Shown here in pieces: positions 1 to 6,962 of a stretch of 15,515 nucleotides of DNA. The notes beneath the pieces were generated by a model. That model did not search any database. It was not told the origin of the DNA and saw nothing but the letters and a program-made list of their open reading frames with translations. The stretch's first letter is position 1. The number at the start of each line of letters is the position of its first letter. Source of the DNA: Bacteroidales bacterium (GTDB taxonomy: Bacteria; Bacteroidota; Bacteroidia; Bacteroidales; NBLH01); the NCBI GenBank assembly GCA_026988445.1, contig JALSLF010000292.1, forward strand, positions 1 to 15,515, written 5' to 3'. The translations under genes and the position numbers were made by a program.

Positions 1-959
1 CGTAAGCGTCTGCCTACAATTTTTTCATTCATTTTACCCAGTTCCAGAACTTTATCCACATTTATTCCATCCAAATCAATTCCCATTTCATCCATCATAA
101 CAATCATGTCTTCGGTTGAAACTAATCCGGCAAGATTTGGGTCTGCATAATAATAAGCACCTGTTCCACTCACAGGTACGCCACTAACAAAATTAGCGGG
201 CTGTCCGCCAATACCACCCAAAGCCGATTCAAAATGAGTCATACCTGCTTGTAAAGCCGCCAAAACATTTGCTAAACCCCAGCCACGTGTGGTATGAAAG
301 TGTACAATATGCTTTGATGTGTCGGGTATTGCGTCTAAAATCATTGAGTAATAACTATATACTCTGTCAGGAGTAGCAGAACCGTCATGATCGGCATGTT
401 CCACATCGCTTGCTCCTATGTCAAGCCATCGCTTGGTAAACTCTACTGCTTTTTTCATTTCAGTTGGTCCTTCAATCGGGCAGCCCCATATAGTACTAAC
501 TGTTCCGTTTACTTTAAGACCGGCATCATTCGCTTTTTTTATATATTCTTCACTCATTTTCCAATAATCTTTTAATGATAAACCGGAGTTTTTGCGATGA
601 TGTGATTCACTCGTAGAAACCATTAACAGTATTCTGTCCGGTCCCCAACCTTCTTTTTTTGCTTGGATAGCTCGCTCAATTGCTCTTTCGCGAATAGTAA
701 CTGTCGTTATGGTAACATCATCTATTAAATCGGCAATTAATTTACTTGAGCGTAAACGTTTCATTACTTCATCGGCATCTTTAAACTGTGGCATTCCGCG
801 TGGATTTCCAAAGTTAGTTACTTCAATATTTTTAAATCCGGCAAGAATAAGTTGTTCTGCCATCCATACCTTGGCATCTGTAGGAATAAAAATCTCTTCG
901 TGTTGATATCCATCACGAACGGTAATATCACCAATTTTAACTTTTTTTGGGTAATTCAT
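1..959 (-). CDS. HMG-CoA lyase-like DRE-TIM metallolyase family protein, partial (C-terminus beyond the left edge)
   Basis: Reading down from an ATG at 959 gives about 319 residues with no stop before the window edge. The protein has the HMGL-like TIM-barrel pattern. The N-terminal strand carries TVRDGYQHEE (R15, D16, Q19), matching the RDGLQNE motif that binds metal and substrate. IEVTNFGNPRGMPQF follows, then HFHTTRG with the paired metal histidines H220 and H222. At 248-254 the sequence is GGIGGQP, where HMG-CoA lyases have GGCP with a catalytic cysteine; here the residue is Q253. A loop of about 20 residues follows (FVSGVPVSGTGAYYYADPN), then STEDM, which resembles the ATEDL of the family. 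The fold is clear, but the lost cysteine argues against assigning HMG-CoA lyase activity. A divalent-metal C-C lyase or carboxyltransferase of unknown substrate is safer. A TATTTTTG box at 990-983 on the minus strand resembles a -7 element, but no good -33 box is seen. Confidence 0.85.
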   Translation of the reverse strand, partial: MNYPKKVKIGDITVRDGYQHEEIFIPTDAKVWMAEQLILAGFKNIEVTNFGNPRGMPQFKDADEVMKRLRSSKLIADLIDDVTITTVTIRERAIERAIQAKKEGWGPDRILLMVSTSESHHRKNSGLSLKDYWKMSEEYIKKANDAGLKVNGTVSTIWGCPIEGPTEMKKAVEFTKRWLDIGASDVEHADHDGSATPDRVYSYYSMILDAIPDTSKHIVHFHTTRGWGLANVLAALQAGMTHFESALGGIGGQPANFVSGVPVSGTGAYYYADPNLAGLVSTEDMIVMMDEMGIDLDGINVDKVLELGKMNEKIVGRRL

Positions 960-1172
960 ATTTTTTAAGATTTGATTTTTTACAAAAATAATTAAAAAAT
1001 AATTAATATTTGGATTTAATCTAAATAAGCTTATTCTTATTCTCTATATTGATATAGTTTTCGTACAATTGATTCGTATCTTTATTTTTTCAAAAAAAAA
1101 TTTAAGATATCAATAAATTTATCTATTTTTAACTTTATTAATTTAGGTAAAATAAAACAAACACCAATAAAT
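960..1172. other. Divergent AT-rich intergenic region
   Basis: This 213-bp gap separates the divergent HMGL-like and aminopeptidase genes, so it should hold the promoters of both. It is rich in A and T runs. Near matches to the Bacteroidota -7 box are seen (TATTTTTG on minus at 990-983; TATCTTTA and TAACTTTA on plus), but none has a convincing partner at -33. No RNA gene, repeat or conserved small reading frame was seen. Confidence 0.5.
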
Positions 1173-2477
1173 ATGACAGAAGAAAAATATAAATTAGCAG
1201 ATGATTTAATTGATTTTATTGATGCAAGTCCAAGTCCGTTTCATGCAGTCAGGAACATAAAAGCGGCTTTATTACGTAGAGGATATAAAGAACTTCACCC
1301 CGAAGAACAATGGGATTTACGCAGAGCAGCAAAGTATTTTGTTTCAAAAAACGATTCGGCAATAATTGCTTTTGTTACCGGAACGGGGAAAATTGAAGAA
1401 AAAGGCTTCCGCTTAATTGCTGCCCATACTGATTCACCGACGATTAAAGTAAAACCTTCACCTGAAATAGTAGTAAAAGACAGATATTTGAAAATAAACA
1501 CTGAAGTGTATGGCGGGGCAATTCTTTCATCTTGGTTTGACCGTCCGCTTTCGCTTGCAGGCAGGGTAAGTATAAAAAGTGATAATCCTTTAAAACCGAT
1601 TTCTAAATTTTTATATGTTAAAAAGCCCATTGCAATAATCCCAAGTCTGGCAATCCACTTAAACAGAGAGGTAAATAACGGCTTGAAAATTGAAAATCAA
1701 AAAATGATGCTGCCGGTTTTATCAATACTTAAAGAAAAACTGGAAAAAAACAATTTATTAAGTGAACTTATTGCATCAGAGTTAAATATTAATGAAGATG
1801 ATATTCTTGATTTTGATTTGAATTTTACTAATTACGGTAAAGGAATGCTCATTGGTTTGAATAATGAGTTTATTACTTCCGGTCAATTAGATGATTTGGC
1901 AATGGTACATGCCGGTATTCAAGCAATGCTTGACAGCCAGCCAACAGAGGCGACCCAAGTTGTGGTATGTTTTGATAATGAAGAAGTAGGCAGTTTGTCA
2001 AAACAAGGTGCCGGCTCGCCTTTTTTACGAAGTGTTTTACAAAGGATTGTATTTCAATTTAAAAACGATATTGAGTCATTTTATCGTGCAGTAGCCAATT
2101 CATTTTTAATCAGTGCCGATATGGCGCATGCATTACATCCTAATTATCAGGAAAAACATGACCCCGTAAACCAACCGGTTATTAATGGAGGTCCGGTGAT
2201 AAAAATCAATGCAAATCAAAAATATACTACCGACAGCGATTCGAGTGCCGTATATGAAATGATTTGCCGTAATGCAAATATTCCGGTACAAAAATATGTA
2301 AATCATTCCGATATAAAAGGAGGCTCTACATTAGGGAGTATTTCATCCGGACAATTGGATTTTCGTTCTGTTGATATTGGAAATCCGATGTTGGCAATGC
2401 ATGCCATTAGAGAACTTGCCGGTGTGGACGATCATTATTGGGTGATGAAATCGTTTAGAGAGTTTTATAAATATTAG
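1173..2477 (+). CDS. apeB: M18 family aminopeptidase (aspartyl aminopeptidase type)
   Basis: A complete 434-residue protein, the usual length for family M18. It is a cytosolic di-zinc exopeptidase that removes N-terminal residues, in characterised members preferably acidic ones. Family landmarks appear in order: AAHTDSP with H85, SGQLDDLAM with the bridging aspartate D240, FDNEEVGS with E270 and E271 (general base and zinc ligand), SADMAHALHPNY with D316 and H319, DIKGGSTLGSIS at 380-391, and LAMHAIRE with the last zinc ligand H410. All expected metal ligands are therefore present. The start ATG has no clear Shine-Dalgarno, as is usual in this phylum. Transcription runs toward a palindromic repeat 40 bp downstream, which may end it. 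The symbol follows common bacterial usage; substrate preference cannot be read from the sequence. Confidence 0.95.
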   Translation: MTEEKYKLADDLIDFIDASPSPFHAVRNIKAALLRRGYKELHPEEQWDLRRAAKYFVSKNDSAIIAFVTGTGKIEEKGFRLIAAHTDSPTIKVKPSPEIVVKDRYLKINTEVYGGAILSSWFDRPLSLAGRVSIKSDNPLKPISKFLYVKKPIAIIPSLAIHLNREVNNGLKIENQKMMLPVLSILKEKLEKNNLLSELIASELNINEDDILDFDLNFTNYGKGMLIGLNNEFITSGQLDDLAMVHAGIQAMLDSQPTEATQVVVCFDNEEVGSLSKQGAGSPFLRSVLQRIVFQFKNDIESFYRAVANSFLISADMAHALHPNYQEKHDPVNQPVINGGPVIKINANQKYTTDSDSSAVYEMICRNANIPVQKYVNHSDIKGGSTLGSISSGQLDFRSVDIGNPMLAMHAIRELAGVDDHYWVMKSFREFYKY

Positions 2478-2517
2478 AAGATAGTTAATGTTGGTATATA
2501 AATTATGTCTTTATCAT

Positions 2518-2676
2518 CTAAATTGAGCAATTATGTACAAAAAGAAGTACCAAGGTATTGATAATAAAAAGTTTAGAAAGAAAGCAAGAATACCTTTAGG
2601 TATTAGCGTCTTTTTTTGTAAATCTTTTTAACTTAATAGATTGGTGCTTATTGAAGTAGATAATCGCTCAATTTAG
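2518..2676. repeat. 159-bp palindromic repeat, copy 1
   Basis: The element starts CTAAATTGAGCAATTATGTAC and ends GTAGATAATCGCTCAATTTAG, so its ends are inverted repeats of about 21 bp with two mismatches. Complementarity continues with interruptions through both halves to an apex hairpin AATACC-TTTA-GGTATT, so the whole unit can fold back on itself. A second copy of equal length, in the same orientation, lies at 15109-15267 and differs at about 12 of 159 positions. It has no coding capacity and no clear target-site duplication. It starts 40 bp after the aminopeptidase stop and ends 12 bp before the stop of the convergent gene. It could be a MITE-like non-autonomous element, a structured RNA or a bidirectional terminator; the sequence does not decide. 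Confidence 0.88.
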
Positions 2677-2688
2677 GTAATATACATT

Positions 2689-3462
2689 TCACAAATCCCA
2701 AGCCATTACATTAAAGACTGTTTTATAATTGTTATGATAAGTTTTACTAAAATCAAAATTCCATTTCCATTCCCGAATGGCTTTACCTTTAGGTAAATTG
2801 GCATAAATCAAAGATTTTTTATTGATTAAATTCATATTATCATCATAGTTTAACTCTTCGTAATCGGTGATAATGCACGATTTGTTCCGGGGCATCAAAT
2901 CAATATGTTTTTGTTGAATAATTTTGCGAAAATTATTAATTTCTTCATCAGAATACATTTCGTATTTTTTAATATAATCACAAATTAGAATATCCAATTG
3001 GTTTAAGATATTTACCGAAACAATCATGGACGCATTATTCATTAATTTATTAAAATCATCAGGAAATTGTTGAACTATTTGATTCAAAGAAGTTTTCGTT
3101 TTTCTATTCTTTTTTATAAAATCATATACAGGCTTTATATATCCGGAAATATCTACTTTTATAAATTCAATATTTTTATATTTTCTGTATTTGTGTATAA
3201 TTTGTTTCGGATGGACAATATCTACAAGATATACTTTTTTGAAAATTTCGTTCAAATTATCTACGGGTACATCCAGCAGCCAGCCGCTTCCCAAAATCAC
3301 ACAAGTTTCTTTTTCTTTAGCTTTTGCTGAATGTTCTATAAAATTTTTAGTATTTATCAAATGAGATTGCCACCCGCCGTTTTCACGTAAATAGCGATTA
3401 ATAATTCCGTTTTGGTCTTTTTTAAATCCAAACTTCCTTAAAATTCTGTTTTTTATGCTCAT
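2689..3462 (-). CDS. Hypothetical protein with SAM-dependent methyltransferase-like N-terminal Rossmann motif
   Basis: A complete 257-residue basic protein without signal peptide or membrane segment, so probably cytosolic. After a basic N-terminus, TCVILGSGWLLDVP (G58, S59, G60) resembles motif I of class I methyltransferases. KVYLVDIVHP follows with D81 at the end of strand 2, where the ribose-binding acidic residue sits, and IEFIKVDISG (D104) resembles the adenine-contact strand. IVSVNILNQL at 147-156 is in the place of motif IV and supports the fold. The C-terminal part (YEELNYDD, KAIREWKWNFDF) is not recognised. The target is unknown and methyltransferase activity is an inference. It is transcribed alone, convergent with the aminopeptidase and divergent from the gene at 3630. 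A TATTTTTG box at 3515-3508 on the minus strand could be its -7 element. Confidence 0.75.
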   Translation of the reverse strand: MSIKNRILRKFGFKKDQNGIINRYLRENGGWQSHLINTKNFIEHSAKAKEKETCVILGSGWLLDVPVDNLNEIFKKVYLVDIVHPKQIIHKYRKYKNIEFIKVDISGYIKPVYDFIKKNRKTKTSLNQIVQQFPDDFNKLMNNASMIVSVNILNQLDILICDYIKKYEMYSDEEINNFRKIIQQKHIDLMPRNKSCIITDYEELNYDDNMNLINKKSLIYANLPKGKAIREWKWNFDFSKTYHNNYKTVFNVMAWDL

Positions 3463-3629
3463 TTTTTGATTTACTAAGAATTAATTTTTTGATATACTGC
3501 AAATTAACAAAAATAAACCGGTATATTCAATGGATATACATATTTTTTTATTCAGATAATTAGCTGTTTTTGGCTTACTTCTTGTTATGTATTATTGTTA
3601 AAATTAACAATATAATAAACAAAAATAAT
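3463..3629. other. Divergent intergenic region with two short palindromes
   Basis: This gap lies between the minus-strand methyltransferase-like gene and the plus-strand GGCT-fold gene. It holds GTATAT-tcaatgg-ATATAC at 3521-3539 and TTGTTAA-AA-TTAACAA at 3595-3610, both perfect in their arms but AT-rich and short. Either could be a regulator site or chance in DNA of this composition. No small gene or RNA was recognised. Confidence 0.35.
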
Positions 3630-4148
3630 ATGCTCAATAATTTACGAACTCCTAATATACGTTTGTTTGTTTTTGGAACCCTGCGTAAAGGTGGCAGGTT
3701 AGATTTTTATATGGAAGGCAGTCAATTTCAAGGTATGTGCTATACACAAGGTCAATTGATGAAATCAGAAATTGGTAGTGCTTATATTGATTTTAGTGAT
3801 AAAAATGCTTATACCATTGGAGAATTGTATCTTGTAAATTTTTATTGTTTGTTACGTATCGATCATTTGGAAAGTACTTCCGGAGAGTTCCCTGCAGGTT
3901 ATGATTTAGACATAATTCCTTATTGGCCCTACTCAGCAGGCAGCGATATTAAATTTTCCGATGAAAACAAATCTTTCGCTCTGTTTTATCGTAGAAGAAA
4001 TAATCCTGTTAAAATTCAATGTGGAGATTGGATTAATCGGAAAAAGCCAATCGAAGCATTAGAAAAATATTTGGTGGCAGAGAGAAGCCATAATTTAGGA
4101 GATAAGGATATTATCAAGTATTTAACGGATTATTTAACTACTTATTAA
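3630..4148 (+). CDS. Gamma-glutamylcyclotransferase (AIG2/GGCT-fold) family protein
   Basis: A 172-residue soluble protein from the ATG at 3630. LFVFGTLRKGG at 12-22 is the substrate-loop signature (YGTLR type) of the GGCT/AIG2 fold. YTIGELYLVN and LLRIDHLES match the GELY and LDxLE stretches of the family, and E81 is the likely catalytic glutamate. Members cyclise or transfer gamma-glutamyl groups, releasing 5-oxoproline, or cleave gamma-glutamylamine linkages; the substrate here is unknown. The C-terminal 70 residues, rich in charge and aromatics, are longer than in minimal members. An in-frame ATG at 3570 would add 20 residues, but that stretch is AT-rich and looks non-coding, so the later start was chosen. 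It lies 34 bp before the first Nramp gene on the same strand and may be co-transcribed with it. Confidence 0.8.
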   Translation: MLNNLRTPNIRLFVFGTLRKGGRLDFYMEGSQFQGMCYTQGQLMKSEIGSAYIDFSDKNAYTIGELYLVNFYCLLRIDHLESTSGEFPAGYDLDIIPYWPYSAGSDIKFSDENKSFALFYRRRNNPVKIQCGDWINRKKPIEALEKYLVAERSHNLGDKDIIKYLTDYLTTY

Positions 4149-4182
4149 TCTTGCGTATTTTTCGCTTTAAGCATATATATTA

Positions 4183-5544
4183 ATGAAGAACCTGAAATCC
4201 CGCTTATTAAATGTGTTGTTTTGGTCAGTTGTTTCTGCTGCTTTTATAGGACCAGGAACAGTAACCACTGCCACCAAAGCGGGAGCTAATTTTGGTTTCG
4301 ATTTATTGTGGGCTTTGGTTTTTTCAACTTTTGCCTGTTTGCTTTTACAGGAAGCAAGTGCGCGAATTACCATAAATTCAGGTATGAACTTGGGGCAAGC
4401 CATTGCCAGACAATTTGAAGGTAAACCTTCAAAAACTTTAATCCTTTTACTCGTTATCGGTGCAATTATTCTGGGTTCGGCAGCTTATGAAACCGGAAAT
4501 ATTCTCGGCTCTATTGCCGGACTTTCCCTCGTTTTTGATATTCCGCAAAAAATTCTGGTGGCAGCTATTGGTATTTTAGCTTTTGCAGCACTTAACTTTC
4601 GTTCTATGCAAGGAATTGCCCGTTTTATGGGCGGAATTGTTTTTTTTATGGGGCTTGCATTTTTTACAACTGCCATACAATTAAAGCCGCCTATTGGAGA
4701 GATTCTTAAAGGCAGTTTCATACCTACAATTCCTGAAACAGAAGGAGCAGGGCTTTTAATTCTTGGTTTGATTGGTACCACAGTAGTTCCTTACGATTTA
4801 TTTTTGGGTTCAGGGGTGCTAAATAAAAAACAAGCAATTAGCGAAATGCGCTTTGGTTTATCGGTTGCTGTTATTCTTGGAGGTATTATTTCTATGGCAA
4901 TAATGACTGTTGGAACAGTTATCGAAACGGAATTTACATATGAAACATTAGCACAGGCATTAACTCACCGTATTGGAAGTTATGCCGTGTATATTTTTGG
5001 GTTTGGAATGTTTGCAGCCGGTTTTTCATCGGCAATTACTGCACCATTGGCTTCTGCACTCACTGCACAAAGTCTTTTTGAGGAAAAATCAAAAATCAGG
5101 TGGAAAACCCAAGGACTGTATTTTCGTTTGGTTTATACCGGAGTTTTAGTAGTAGGATTGTTTTTTGGCTTAATGGAGATAAAACCTATTCCGGCAATTA
5201 TTTTGGCACAAGCTTTTAATGGATTGATATTGCCATTTATCAGTATTTTCTTAATTTATGTAATAAATGACCCCGTTTTAATGGGCAAAGGCAATGCAAA
5301 CGGGTGGCTTTCTAATATTTTAATGGCAATTGTTATGTGGGTAACTATGGTTATGGGAATAATCAGTATCGTAAGAGCTATTGCCAAAGCTTTTGATATT
5401 GCAATTAATCAACCTGATTTATTAGTGATAATAGTTGCAGTAATCAGTTTTTTTATGAGTATTGCCGTATTGTATTTTATAAGTAAATATCGTCGCAAAA
5501 AGGAAGTATCCATACATATGGATAATATTTTAAAAAATGAATAA
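4183..5544 (+). CDS. Divergent Nramp-superfamily (SLC11-like) transporter, first paralogue
   Basis: A 453-residue integral membrane protein with about 11 predicted helices, the usual Nramp core. Alignment by eye is secure around AGANFGFDLLW, which matches AGAxFGYxLLW of Nramp TM1b and loop. The residues before it read GPGT (23-26) instead of DPGN, so both TM1 metal ligands (Asp and Asn) are replaced. In TM6, TTVVPYDLFLGS puts VPYD (202-205) where canonical proteins have MPHN, losing the metal-binding Met and the His. Canonical Nramp proteins import Mn(II) or Fe(II) with protons. This protein is unlikely to use the same site, so its substrate is open and may not be a transition metal. The C-terminus is basic and cytosolic. 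It ends 5 bp before a close paralogue, indicating one transcript. The start is the ATG of MKNLKSRLLN, which aligns with the start of the paralogue. Confidence 0.9.
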   Translation: MKNLKSRLLNVLFWSVVSAAFIGPGTVTTATKAGANFGFDLLWALVFSTFACLLLQEASARITINSGMNLGQAIARQFEGKPSKTLILLLVIGAIILGSAAYETGNILGSIAGLSLVFDIPQKILVAAIGILAFAALNFRSMQGIARFMGGIVFFMGLAFFTTAIQLKPPIGEILKGSFIPTIPETEGAGLLILGLIGTTVVPYDLFLGSGVLNKKQAISEMRFGLSVAVILGGIISMAIMTVGTVIETEFTYETLAQALTHRIGSYAVYIFGFGMFAAGFSSAITAPLASALTAQSLFEEKSKIRWKTQGLYFRLVYTGVLVVGLFFGLMEIKPIPAIILAQAFNGLILPFISIFLIYVINDPVLMGKGNANGWLSNILMAIVMWVTMVMGIISIVRAIAKAFDIAINQPDLLVIIVAVISFFMSIAVLYFISKYRRKKEVSIHMDNILKNE

Positions 5545-5549
5545 CTTAA

Positions 5550-6908
5550 ATGTCAACAATTAAGTCGCGTATATTAAATGTATTGTTTTGGTCAGTAATT
5601 TCGGCTGCTTTTATCGGACCCGGAACTGTTACTACTGCAACCAAAGCAGGTGCATATTTTCATTTCGATTTAATGTGGGCATTGGCATTTTCAACTCTTG
5701 CTTGTATTTTATTGCAAGAAGCAAGTGCGCGCGTTACTATTCATTCAGGAATGAATTTGGCAAAGGCGATTGCCAAACAATTTGAAAACCGTTCTGCAAA
5801 AGGATTAGTTTTAATGTTGGTTATTGGGGCTATTGTATTAGGCTCAGCTGCTTACGAAACCGGTAATATTTTAGGTTCAATGGCAGGTTTAGGGCTTATT
5901 TTTGATATTCCTCAATACATTTTGGTGAGTATAATCGGTGTTTTAGCATTTATTGCTTTGAGTTTACGCTCTGTTCAAACCATTGCAAAACTTATGGGAG
6001 GAGTGGTTTTTTTAATGGGAATAGCTTTTATTACAACGGCTGTTCTTTTGAAACCTTCGGTTTCTGATATCTTAAAAGGTGTTTTTATTCCCACTGTTCC
6101 GCAAAGTTCAGGTGCAGGATTACTTATTTTGGGTATTATCGGTACTACTGTTGTCCCCTACGATTTATTTCTCGGCTCGGGTGTGCTTGATAAAAGTCAG
6201 AAAATAAGCGAAATGCGTTTTGGATTAAGCGTTGCTATCATTTTAGGAGGCTTAATTTCTATGGCAATAATGACTGTAGGAACGGTTATTGAAGGTGAAT
6301 TTACATATGACGCATTAGTTTCTGCCCTTTCTGAGAAAATAGGAATTTATGCAGTTTATGTATTTGGGTTTGGAATGTTTGCAGCCGGTTTTTCTTCTTC
6401 AATAACAGCGCCTTTGGTTTCATCCATAACAGCTAAAAGCTTTTTTGAGGAAAAGTCCGTTTCAAAATGGAAAACACAAGGCAGATACTATAAAATGGTA
6501 TATATTGGAGTATTAATTACCGGTTTGGGTTTTGGATATGCACAAGTTGAACCGATTCCTGCTATAATTTTAGCACAAGCATTAAACGGACTAATATTGC
6601 CTTTTATTAGTGTATTTTTAATTTACGTTATCAACGATCCTGTTTTAATGGGAAAAAACAAAACAAATGGCTGGTTTAGTAATATTTTATTAGGTTTTAT
6701 TACATGGGTTACAATGGTGCTTGGGGCAATTAGCGTAGTTGAATCAATAAGCACTGCTCTAAAACTTAACATTACCGATAGTAATGAATTTATTATAATA
6801 ATTGGTATTATCAGTTTAATTATCAGTATAGTAATTGTATTTCTGGTTGGTGCATATAAGCGTAAACGCGAAAAAATATTATTTGTAAAGGATTTTATAA
6901 AAGTTTAA
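5550..6908 (+). CDS. Divergent Nramp-superfamily (SLC11-like) transporter, second paralogue
   Basis: A 452-residue membrane protein that aligns with its upstream neighbour almost without gaps, at roughly two-thirds identity by eye; this is an old tandem duplication. It keeps the same unusual sites: GPGT at 23-26 in TM1 and VPYD at 202-205 in TM6. Long identical stretches include SAAYETGNILGS, VIGAI, SEMRFGLSVA, ISMAIMTVGTVIE, YVFGFGMFAAGFSS or close variants, and FLIYVINDPVLMGK. Differences cluster in loops and in the last 60 residues. Conservation of the altered motifs in both copies argues that they are functional, not decay. Two near-equal transporters in one transcript may form a heteromer or divide substrates; neither can be shown here. 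The next gene starts 54 bp downstream, behind a possible promoter of its own. Confidence 0.9.
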   Translation: MSTIKSRILNVLFWSVISAAFIGPGTVTTATKAGAYFHFDLMWALAFSTLACILLQEASARVTIHSGMNLAKAIAKQFENRSAKGLVLMLVIGAIVLGSAAYETGNILGSMAGLGLIFDIPQYILVSIIGVLAFIALSLRSVQTIAKLMGGVVFLMGIAFITTAVLLKPSVSDILKGVFIPTVPQSSGAGLLILGIIGTTVVPYDLFLGSGVLDKSQKISEMRFGLSVAIILGGLISMAIMTVGTVIEGEFTYDALVSALSEKIGIYAVYVFGFGMFAAGFSSSITAPLVSSITAKSFFEEKSVSKWKTQGRYYKMVYIGVLITGLGFGYAQVEPIPAIILAQALNGLILPFISVFLIYVINDPVLMGKNKTNGWFSNILLGFITWVTMVLGAISVVESISTALKLNITDSNEFIIIIGIISLIISIVIVFLVGAYKRKREKILFVKDFIKV

Positions 6909-6917
6909 AATGTTTTA

Positions 6918-6950
6918 TTGATATTTAAAGATTAATTCTTATTAAATTTG
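6918..6950 (+). promoter_or_regulatory. Possible Bacteroidota-type promoter upstream of the fusion transporter
   Basis: TTG at 6918-6920 and TAAATTTG at 6943-6950 match the -33 and -7 elements of Bacteroidota promoters, with a 22-nt spacer that is slightly long. Transcription would begin only a few bases before the ATG at 6963, giving an almost leaderless mRNA. The site may supplement read-through from the Nramp genes. Confidence 0.35.
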
Positions 6951-6962
6951 TAGTTTTTTAGA

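Noticed and set aside
387..906. Plus-strand open frames of 62 and 65 codons
   Set aside because: They lie opposite the HMGL-like gene, whose minus-strand frame is continuous and matches a known family; the plus-strand translations show no domain.
1295..1630. Minus-strand frame of 111 codons
   Set aside because: It is antisense to the aminopeptidase metal-binding region and has no recognisable motif.
2518..2676. The 159-bp repeats considered as a CRISPR array, tRNA or integron attachment site
   Set aside because: There are only two copies 12.6 kb apart, no spacers, no cloverleaf, no integrase gene nearby and no integron core site sequence.
3570..3629. Upstream in-frame ATG extending the GGCT-fold protein by 20 residues
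   Set aside because: The added residues are low-complexity, AT-driven and hydrophobic without a proper signal-peptide cleavage site, and the FGTLR motif lies at the usual distance from the later ATG.
5550..6908. Second Nramp gene considered as a decaying duplicate
   Set aside because: The frame is intact, the length is equal, the key motifs are unchanged and substitutions are mostly conservative, which argues for selection on function.
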